64,000 nucleotides of DNA from Diphasiastrum complanatum. Taxonomy: Eukaryota; Streptophyta; Lycopodiopsida; Lycopodiales; Lycopodiaceae. Under the pieces are notes generated by a model. It was not told the DNA's origin. It saw only the letters and a list, made by a program, of their open reading frames with translations, and made no database searches. The translations under genes and the position numbers were made by a program. Positions within the stretch are counted from its first letter, which is position 1. Each line of letters opens with the position of its first letter. Where the stretch lies: assembly GCA_029204225.1 (NCBI GenBank), contig CM055096.1, positions 77,626,580 to 77,690,579 of the forward strand. Reading direction: 5' to 3'. Of the stretch, positions 55,783 through 64,000 are shown in pieces.

Positions 55783-56060
55783 GTCGGCTGAGTTGGATGG
55801 CTTGCTTGGGTGGAAGTTACCTGTTTATGGCTATCCAATCTGACGTGGGGCCAAGTTGGCTTCCAACGCTCATGATGAAGCTTTGAGTTGGTTAATTCTG
55901 ATGTAAGTCAGATGACTTGCTTGGAATGGATGTTACTCGTTTGTAACGAAGCTTCGAGTTAATTAAGTTTGATGTCAAGTGGGTTCGGACAGCAAGAGTT
56001 GAAAGCCGGGAAGCTAAGTCATGGTTCCCGGTTTCCTTTGGGATGTTTGCGCTTCATTTG
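55783..56060 (+). repeat. Truncated copy of the 60.7-63.1 kb LTR
   Basis: It starts with GTCGGCTGAGTTGGATGGC, matching from about 61418, and ends with TTTGGGATGTTTGCGCTTCAT, matching the LTR end near 61831. The middle is shortened. Confidence 0.75.
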
Positions 56061-56600
56061 GACTGTATAATTATCTTATGTATCGATCTGCATTTGAGCT
56101 TATGAATATTTAAATTCTATCTTTGAATTCGTTATGGATGCCATCTTGTAAGTTGAAAGTTCAAAAAAACATTTTGGATGCAAGAAATGTATGTGATAGC
56201 ATTTGATATGGTAAACTTGAACTACTTTTTACTAAGATGGATACCTGGCCTATATGATTGACAATCAAAAGTATCAATATTAATTATACAAGCATGCTCT
56301 TTGCTTTGAATGTCGGGCTAGCATTTAAAGTATGTTGACCGATACTTTGAATTTGTCCTTTAGACCACTCTCTAGGTATTACACAAATCTATACCCAAAG
56401 TCCTCCTACAACTATAACTTTGGCATTGGCATATGCAATGATCAATACCACATAATTTGGTAAAGTTTCATGTGAAACTGATTATACTTTTTGTTGGTAA
56501 AGACAAACTCAATACTTTACCTTAGTAATGAAAAACAAATTATGTGTTTGCAAATTGCCTCATAAGTAGATTAAGAAAGCATATCTGTTGTGGGTATTTC
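56061..56600. other. Unassigned stretch
   Basis: AT-rich, no gene or repeat recognised. Confidence 0.4.
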
Positions 56601-57550
56601 CTATACATAAATAAATAAGTGGGTCCCGCCACTTAAAATACTGTTGGCCAAGCCTTACTTAGTGGGCCCCGCCACAGTTCACTATACACGTAGAGTAATA
56701 AGTGCGAGGCAGTAGCTTCCTGCGTGTATAAGCCCAGTCCAATGAGCACATTAATTGAATAGTTTAAGTTGTCTCTTAGGTACTTGAGCCCCAGTTGCAA
56801 ATAAATAAGTTAAAAGACCAAAGTCTAAGTTACAAGGTGGAGTCAAAGTCAAATGGTGGTAGGTGGGATTTCTTTGTGTACCACTAGATCTTTCGTGTTT
56901 CTTTGAAGGGCTAGGATCTCAATCCTTGCCACTTCAAGTAGCCAATAGGATGAATGGGACAAGGGCCTTCCCAAGAATAAAAGGCCACCAGTTGTACTCA
57001 TTTGACATTCTCAATCCAAGGATGAAACTTCGTTGGTTTCTCCATCTCCCCCTCTCTCTCTCCAGGGTATTGTCCCAGACTCGCATAGAAGCTACATCCC
57101 AACAGATTTGGAAAAACAGAGAAAAAACCATAAAAATCCAAAATCCCTTATAAAAACCAAAAAAATTTCAAAAATCAAAACTAATCTTTGCAGAGCTCTC
57201 TAAAGTTCCTTCTCAAGGAGACAAGGACACAGAGAAGTCTGCAAACGTTAAATCCCAAAAAAAGTGCCCCTGCGAAGGTTCCCAAGATCAAAAAGGCAAA
57301 AAACGAAGGATAAACCTTCTCAAACAACAAAATTTTGAGTTTTTGTAGTAAGTAACTTCGCAGAGAATTTTGCAGCTTCATCTCATTGAGATAGTGACAC
57401 AGAAGAGCCTCCAAAAGTTAGTTCCCAGAAAAAGTCCCTCTTTGAGGGTTTCCCTGGTCGAAAAAGCGACAGAACCTTCTCAAATAGCAAAATTTTGAGT
57501 TCTTGTGGTAAGTCATCTTCGCAGCCTCCCGCATTCTCAAAATCATGACC
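56600..57550 (+). repeat. Family A LTR/leader fragment in + orientation
   Basis: 56630-56760 matches, inverted, the 3' blocks of family A at 27280-27400 and 3779-3910 (CAATGAG, CCCGCCAC and AAGTGCGAG phrases). After it come a leader-like stretch and a tandem duplication. No gag follows, so it is a solo or cut element. Confidence 0.45.
57186..57522. repeat. Tandem duplication, about 169-bp unit
   Basis: Copies about 57186-57354 and 57355-57522 share GACACAGA(G/A)AAG, CTTCTCAAA and CAAAATTTTGAGTT. They are diverged. Confidence 0.75.
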
Positions 57551-58189
57551 ATGTTTTATAAGATAAAAAGAATAAGACTACGTGACACTACTAATAATGA
57601 TTTGTGTAGTTTTCACACGTGTGAGGACATCTCAAACAATATGAATGGTCTCCTAAGATGTGTGTGATTGCACATAGATATACCTTCCACAAGATACAAG
57701 CAATCTAGCTCCAAAAACCTAAGGCAAGAGCACTCAAGACATGCATCTATCACTTACCATTCATCACACATAATGAGAGGCAACTTTGGATGAAAAAAAC
57801 TAAGTATAAAATTGGCTTGATCTAGGGTAGAAAGAGAATGCTACATCAAGCTCTCGAGTAAAGAGATAATCTAGAAAATAATCTAAGTGTTAGAGCATGC
57901 AACCTCCAAATCTCTCATAACAAAACTAAGCGTGGACTCAATCTCACTCTCACTCATAGTAGCTCAAAATCCATGAAGAGTGGTAATGGAGTACAATGAT
58001 TGGACCTCTCTAAAATCACCTCTTATCTTGATTGGAACGCCTACATGCCACCTCTTACAATGATTGGACCATTTTGGTGCATCTTACAATATGATTGGTC
58101 CAAATTGACAAATGAAATCAAGAGGTGCTATGTCACTAGACCTCTAACATCAAGCCAAGTGTAAGTAGCCTACACTATCACGAGCTAAT
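57551..58189. other. Unassigned stretch
   Basis: Beyond the repeat no gene or motif was recognised. It may be the 3' part of the minus-strand copia element that starts at 58190. Confidence 0.4.
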
Positions 58190-59566
58190 CCAACTCTAAA
58201 TTTGGCCTAATCACTTATTTACATAGATTTTGGAATCAAGCCAAGGTTGGATCTAAACTTGATGAAGACACTCTTGAGCAATGGTTTAGTGAGGAGATCG
58301 ACAATACATGATGATGATCCAATATGATCCAAGTTGATTCCTCCTCCAATGACCTTTTCTTTTACAAAGTGGTGTGCAATTTCAATATGTTTGCTTCTTG
58401 CATGGAAGATAGGATTGTTAGAAAGTGCTGAGTCGAGATATTGTCACACTTGATGATAAGCAGATTTTCATCCTTGATGCAATTGAGCTCCATAAGTAAT
58501 CTTTTGATCCATAATACCTCTTTAGTAGTGGTGGTATGGGCCTTGTACTCGGCTTCACATGAAGATAAAGACATAGTATCTTGTTTCTTGGATAACCAAG
58601 ACACAAGATTGCCTCCAATAAAGATAGTAAAAGAACTAGTGGACTTTCTGTCCACCTTGTCACTTGCAAAGTCTGAATCCGACTAGCCAACCATTGATAT
58701 CTTGCATTTATTGACTCAATTTATGCACACTAAATCTCAAATCCGACCTAGTAATTGTCAACCATATAAGGGAGCCAATAAGATTCCTATAAAGGGTGAT
58801 GTCCTTGAAGGATCTTTCATCCCCTTTGATAGGAACTTTTACAACATGCTCCATGGGAGTATCAATGCTCTTGCAATTTTTCATATGAAAAATTTTCAGC
58901 ATAGAAAGAGCATATCTAGATTGACTAATAAATGCTTGATCTCGACAAAGATCTGTTTCTAGGCCTAAGATGTAGTGAAGCTCACCTAGATCTTGCATTT
59001 TAAATTCACTATCTAATGCGCCTTTTGTCTCATCGACAATTTCATGCAACTTCCACTCAAGATGATATCATCTACATAAATGATGAGAATAACAAGATTG
59101 CTATTTTGAAACTTTATATACAAAGATGGACCATATGCACTTAGATTGAATCCAAGTGAGAGATAAGATATGAATTGAGCCTTGTATACCAAGATCTCGG
59201 GGCTTGCTTAAGTCCATAAAGACTTTTGAATAAGAGGCACACTTTGGATTCATCACCTTCTTTGATAAAGCCCTCAGGTTGCTCCATATAGATTTCTTCC
59301 TCAAGGTAGCCATTGAGGAAATCATTAATAGAAATATCAAGTTGGAATATACTCCACTTGAAATAGCATGCAATAGAAATGATAATTCTTATAGTGACCA
59401 TCTTGGACACGGGTGCAAAGGTGCCTTCATAATCAAGACCGTGGATTTGAGAATATCCTTTGGCACATAGTCTTGCTTTGAACTTGTTGATAGATCCATT
59501 TGTTGGATTTCTATACTCAGGACCAAATCCATTCGGTAATGAGCATCCTGAAAAATTTTGACTCAA
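58190..59566 (-). pseudogene. Copia reverse transcriptase and RNase H
   Basis: Minus-strand pieces give KARLCAKGYSQIHGLDYEGT, FQLDISINDFLNGYLEEEIY, LYGLKQAPRSWYTRLN and LIIYVDDIILSGS, with the YVDD active site intact at 59067-59078. They continue with DLGELHYILGLE, KSTSSFTIFIGGNLVSWLSK and SLSSCEAEYKA of RNase H, and a LTKPLLKSVFIKF tail near 58250. Frameshifts lie near 59160, 59045 and 58690. It is a different copia family from the 12.4-14.4 kb one. Confidence 0.85.
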
Positions 59567-59569
59567 CCG

Positions 59570-59795
59570 ACAAATCTGAGGAAGTTGACAAATCTAACCC
59601 AACCGACAAATCTGACTCAGTTGACAAATTTGTGGAAGCCGACAAATCTGACTTAGTCAACAAATTTGAGAAAACAAACAAATTTTTTGACTCAATCGAC
59701 AAATCTGACCCAGCCGACAAATCTGACCAGGCCGACAAATCTGACCAGACCAACAAATCTAACCAAGCCAACAAATCTGACCAGGCAGACAAATC
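59570..59795. repeat. 18-bp minisatellite, open in both strands
   Basis: About a dozen units of GCCGACAAATCTGACCAG and variants. On the + strand they encode ADKSDQ repeats in a 135-codon frame (59500-59907); on the minus strand they read LSAWSD repeats. Whether it is translated is unknown. It lies next to an LTR. Confidence 0.85.
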
Positions 59796-59799
59796 TGAC

Positions 59800-60226
59800 T
59801 TCATCGTTAGAGAAAAGTCGATTCAAGACTATATGGCAGTTCACCTACTTGTACATAATCTTTATTACTTAAAAGGTGGTTACCAACTACAAGGCGACTG
59901 TAATTAATTAAGTAGGTAGAAAAGCACTAGCCTGAAAGACTTGAAAAGATCTTGTAAATAAATATCTTTTTGTTAGTTATCTATAAAAGATGGAAGCTCT
60001 AAAATATCTGCACCTCACTAAATTGTAATCAGCTTCACGCCCATGTACTCACCTTCTGATTTTTATCACGAGTACATATTTTTCCACACTACTGGTTTGT
60101 TCTATTAGAACATTATTACTATTTATTCATCTTGATTATTACTGGTCATTGTTGCACTTCCGATCTACAACCGTCTGTTGTTCTACTTCCGCTGCTATCC
60201 CACTGATTTTCGACATGGTATCAGAG
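59800..60226 (+). repeat. Copia 5' LTR part and primer site
   Basis: A TATA-like CTATAAAAGATGG lies at 59981. The primer site TGGTATCAGAG lies at 60216-60226. The left LTR end is not defined and may include the minisatellite. Confidence 0.6.
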
Positions 60227-60360
60227 TGGGTAGTCCAGTAATTTGCATTTCTATTGCAGGTCATTAGTTCTGTTTCTACCAAGACATCATTCAACAAGTG
60301 CACAACCAACAATATTTCGATATTGTTGTTTCTACCAACGATCTCTCACTCTATACTAGA

Positions 60361-60745
60361 ATGGATCAATCTTCTAGTTCATCTCTGATCGACAAACTCG
60401 ATGGAGATAACTACCATCTCTGAAAGTTCAAAATGAAAGTAGTTCTACTTACCAAAGAATTGTGGGACATAGTTGATGGCACAGAGGTCAAGCTAGAAGG
60501 TGATGTAGCCATCATCACCAAATGGAAATTAAGAGATGGCAATACATTCGCCATGATTACTCTCAATATCGAAGACTCTCAAATCAGCCATATACGAGCT
60601 GTTCAGATTGCTAAGGGGTGTTGTAAAGCTACCTTTACAAGCTTTAATTCCAGTGCCACTGGTGCCAACATTGCCCCCGGCGCCAGCTGTGCCACTGCTG
60701 CTCTCGGCGCCACTAGGACCAGAATCCAGCCGACACCAAGTTCCT
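60361..60745 (+). pseudogene. Copia gag start
   Basis: ATG at 60361 opens MDQSSSSSLIDKLDGDNYHL, a stop in place of W, then KFKMKVVLLTKELWDIVDGT and VAIITKWKLRDGNTFAMITL, the N-terminus of plant copia Gag. After about 60630 it becomes Ala/Gly/Pro-rich and is cut at 60748 by another LTR. Confidence 0.78.
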
Positions 60746-60747
60746 AT

Positions 60748-61831
60748 GGCTGAAAATCTTTGATCGGTTCTAGCGTAGTCCAAAGAGCTCGGATTGATGT
60801 GCAATCACCTCACATGATCTAGACATGATTAAAAGAAACCTGAGGATATAAAATCTAGAGAGAGAAAATGACTTTCTAGAGAGAGAAAACTCTAGAGAGA
60901 GAAAACAAGCTTTACCAGCTTGGGCAGAGCACTTGGCATGAGGGAAGGTAGCGAATCCCACCAATACTATAGGGGAATGTGGGTTGCGACTCAGGACGAG
61001 CTCCAACCAAGTCTCAACTTCCCTTGGTGGAATGTGGTCCTGGCGCCCCCCTTGGCATGCTAGTGCCCCGGAGACTAGGGTCGGTCACCCACTTGAAATG
61101 TAACATTCTCAGATTTATTAATAAAGTGAGATTTTTCTCAAACTGACTCAGATTACCTTCTGGATTTTAGTGTTATGTAAAAGAGCCAGTTGTAAGGCCG
61201 GTTCAAACTTTTTGATCTGGCACATAGCTGAGGGTCGTGTCCCAGGATGCCAGTGGTATGTCGTTGAGACCATTCAGTTCGAGGCGTCAGTGGTATGTTG
61301 TCGGGACCATTCGGTCCAGGAACTGGTTGTCTTCATATCTGTCGCGGCTTGTGGTTTTGAGTGTTCCTTGCATGAACGTAAATGGGTTAAGCTCTTGGGG
61401 AACGGGCTCTAACTTGTCGGCTGAGTTGGATGGCTTGCTTCGGTGAAAGTTACTTATTTATGGCTATCCAGTCTGGCATGGCACCAGGTTGGCTTCCAGC
61501 TCTCGTGACGAAGCTTTGAGTTGGTTAAGTCTGATGTAAGTTAGACGACTTGCTTGGAATGGACGTTACTCGTTTGTAACGAAGCTTCGAGTTAGTTAAG
61601 TTTGATGTATGTCGGGCGGCTTGCTTGGAGGGAAGTCACTTAGATCGGGACCCCCGGTCTGGCATGGCGCCTGGTTGGATTTCAATGTTGGTTTCGGAAC
61701 TTCAAGTTGGTTAAGTCTGATCGTTGTTGGCGAGTTGGCTGCTTGTATGTCAAGTGGGTTTGGATGGCAAGAGCTGAAAGCCGAGAAGCTAAGTTGTGGT
61801 TTCCGGTTCCCTTTGGGATGCTTGCGCTACA
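60748..61831 (+). repeat. Long LTR, + orientation
   Basis: It starts GGCTGAAAATCTTTGATCGG and ends TGCTTGCGCTACA, followed by a primer site at 61834-61844. An inverted copy lies at 62046-63115. Inside are a 36-bp tandem duplication (61249-61320) and three looser units of about 100 bp around GGTTAAGTCTGATGT. Frames in it, such as 61609-62016, are not genes. Confidence 0.75.
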
Positions 61832-62045
61832 TGTGGTATCAGAGTCGACTGGCCGGTCAGCTATGCGGATCTCATAGGAATGGCCATTGTTTGGGGTTCA
61901 TCAGGACAACTGTTGTGCAAAGTGCTGCCCACAGTGTAAGCATGAATGCGTCCGCGATTGGGGTGGTCGATAGAACGGGGGACTTGACGAGCCAAGGTGC
62001 TGCCCTTGAGGTATAAGCACAGTTAGTTCCCACGGTTCGGGCCTG
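61832..62045 (+). mobile_element. Short internal part with primer-binding site
   Basis: TGGTATCAGAG at 61834-61844 marks the start of a retroelement interior. Only 214 bases remain before the inverted LTR. Confidence 0.65.
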
Positions 62046-63115
62046 TGTTGCGTAGGCATCCCAAAGAGAACTGGGAACCATGACTTAGCTTCCGGCTTTT
62101 AGCTCTTGTCGTCCGAACCCACTTGACATACAAGCAACCAACTCACCAACAATGATTAGACTTAACAAACTTGAAGCTCTGAAACCAACATTGAGATCCA
62201 ACTAGGTGCCATGCCAGACTGGGGGCCCCGATGTGGGTGACTTCCCTCCAAGTAAGCCACCTGACATACATCAAACTTAACTAACTCGAAGCTTCGTTAC
62301 AAATCAGTAACATCCATTCCAAGCAAGTCGTATGACTTACATCAAACTTAACCAACTCAAAGCTTCGTCACGAGCACTGGAAGCCAACCTGGCGCCATGC
62401 CTGATTGGACAACCATAAACAGGTAACTTCCACCCAAGCAAGCCATCCAACTTAGCCAACATGTTAGAGCCCGTTCCCCAAGAGCTTAACCCATTCAAGT
62501 TCAAGCAAGGAATACTCAGAACCACAGGACGCGATTGATATGAAGACAACCAATTCTTGGACCGAATGGTCCCGAAAGCATACCTCTGGCGCCTCGGACC
62601 GAATGGTCTCGACGACATACCGTTGACATCCCGGGATATGACCCTCAGCTATGTGCCAGATCAAAAAGTTTGAAGCAGCCTTACAACTGGCGCTTTTACT
62701 GAACACTAGAACCCAGAAGGTAATCAAAGTTTGTTTGAGGAAAATCCCACTTTATTAATAAATCTAAGAAGGTTACATTTCAAGTGTGTGACCGACCCTA
62801 GTCTCCAGGCACTAGCATGCCAAGGCGGGCACCAGGACAACATTCCAGCAAGGGAAGCTGAGACTTTGTTGGAGCTCGTCCTGAGTCGTAACTCGCATTC
62901 CCCTATAGTATTGGTGGGATTCGCCACCTTCCCTCATACCAAGTGCTCTGCCCAGGTTGGTAAAGCACATTTTCTCTCTCTATAAAGTCATTTTCTATCT
63001 CTAGAATTTATTGATCCCCAGGATTCCTTTAATCATGCCTAGATTGTGTGAGGTGATTGCACATCGATCCGAGCTCTCTGGACTTCGCTAGAATCGATCA
63101 AAGATTTTCAGCCTT
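62046..63115 (-). repeat. Long LTR, inverted copy
   Basis: It matches 60748-61831 in reverse complement over its whole length, with scattered differences and small gaps. It starts TGTTGCGTAGGCATCCC on the + strand. Together the two form a palindrome of about 2.3 kb with a 214-bp spacer. Confidence 0.75.
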
Positions 63116-64000
63116 AGAATGTCAAATTAAAGTAAAGGTGTCTCCCAATTAATTGGCACGGTACTCAATTTACTGGCCACTTTTTACTAACGTGGTAGCT
63201 GGCACACCACAAGTCGGAGGTACAACTCTTTGTATTGAAAAATTACATAACTTGAAAATATCACTTTGTCTGGAAAAAGCGTAGATATCGCTTACGTAAA
63301 ACCTAAGAACCTTATTAACTAGTGACAGAGGCCTTTCTGTGAAATGTTCATCCTGTCGCTTCTGACTTTTGACTTTGGAACTCCTTTGAGTTCCTGATTT
63401 GTCCTTGATGCACTTTGTGTTGAGCTCCTTGAGCTCCAGATTTGATCAATTCTGCACATGTATCAAGGCTCCTTGAAGGATTTATCAATTGATTGCCCAC
63501 TTTATGGTCCACTCCGTGCCTTGTTGCTTTTGCACCTTGATTTCTCTCCTTGTCCCAGTTTGATCTTGATACTTTTCCCTTTTGGCCTTTTGAAATATGA
63601 AAAGATTGAGTACTCCGCAATGCTCCTCTCACTTAGCTTGAAGTAACTGTCTTTGAATCAACCCAAATGTAACCATTGACCTTGTGGAGAGCCAAGGGGT
63701 CGCACCAGTTTGATCCGCATATGAACTATCTCTTCGCGTTCGTTTGAAGCACCATGTCCGTCGCGCAAAACTTGACTTTCACAATTCCATCACCTGGTCA
63801 GTTGCCTCACAGTCAAAACAAGAAGTGTACATCTAGCTTGGCTTCAAGTAGCTCTCTTTGAATCAGACACATGCACTCAAGGTTTGCAAGTCCGATCTCA
63901 ATACAAACTGTCCCTTAGCGTCGGTTCGAAGTACCAAGTCTCTCTTGCAAGACTCAACTTTCACAGTTCCTTCGTTGATCAGCTGCTTTACACGTAACAC
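63116..64000. other. Unassigned right end with tandem duplication
   Basis: Two diverged copies of about 160-200 bases (63636-63806 and 63834-63990) share CTTTGAATCA, TTGA(T/C)TTTCACA-like and CAAGTC phrases. A minus frame at 63348-63632 is Lys/Ser-rich without a domain. Confidence 0.45.

Noticed and set aside
61609-62016. 135-codon frame as a gene
   Set aside because: It spans an LTR end and primer site, and the LTR copy in reverse orientation does not keep the frame.
1-64000. tRNA, rRNA or CRISPR features
   Set aside because: No cloverleaf-like gene, rRNA segment or regularly spaced repeat-spacer array was seen; the TGGTATCAGAG matches are primer-binding sites.

Overview
The window reads as nuclear DNA of a seed plant, most likely a flowering plant. 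It has one spliced host gene on the + strand, a three-repeat MYB transcription factor of the MYB3R (c-Myb-like) family. The rest is intergenic and intronic DNA crowded with decayed LTR retrotransposons, LINE fragments, hAT-type DNA transposons, tandem repeats and microsatellites. Very long, transposon-filled introns suggest a mid-sized or large genome; I cannot name a species.

Host gene: eleven coding exons between 21268 and 50740 can be joined with GT-AG junctions in a single open frame of 1038 codons (1039 with the alternative exon 9 acceptor). Exons 1-7 encode the N-terminus, three adjacent MYB repeats (R1, R2, R3) and a long serine-rich middle. Exons 8-11 encode the conserved C-terminus. 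Intron 2 (about 5.1 kb), intron 3 (about 9.6 kb) and intron 7 (about 10 kb) are packed with mobile DNA. Such proteins bind mitosis-specific activator elements in G2/M gene promoters.

Left flank (1-21.2 kb): an inverted pair of LTR segments (1-1827); a dispersed repeat (2.0-2.6 kb); a minus-strand element with gag, CCHC knuckle and aspartic protease but no visible reverse transcriptase, followed by acidic and coiled-coil reading frames (3.5-8.2 kb, called family A here); a low-complexity zone with GTCGGATG-type and TCGAAAAA-type repeats (8.2-10.4 kb); a head-to-head second copy of the family A gag (10.44-11.1 kb); a decayed Ty1/copia element (12.36-14.4 kb); a broken unidentified minus-strand gene (15.08-17.65 kb); and a 1764-bp hAT element with a perfect 8-bp target duplication (18386-20149) about 1.1 kb upstream of the MYB3R start.

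Introns: intron 2 holds hAT ends, a hAT transposase remnant and a LINE reverse transcriptase fragment. Intron 3 holds a second family A copy with a small hAT element inside, then an almost complete but broken Ty3/gypsy chromovirus on the minus strand (29.9-35.57 kb). Intron 7 holds pieces of copia and gypsy elements, two further hAT elements with target duplications (44808-45664 and 45972-46722), microsatellites and tandem duplications.

Right flank (50.7-64 kb): LINE pieces in opposite orientations, a coiled-coil frame, copia gag and LTR fragments, a copia RT/RNase H on the minus strand (58.19-59.57 kb), an 18-bp minisatellite open in both directions, and a large inverted pair of about 1.08-kb LTRs (60748-63115).

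I found no RNA genes, CRISPR arrays or organelle genes. Nothing is clearly a new biological system. The least ordinary items are the reverse-transcriptase-less family A element, the hAT elements with cargo, and the two inverted LTR pairs. All statements come from reading the sequence; no database search was run.
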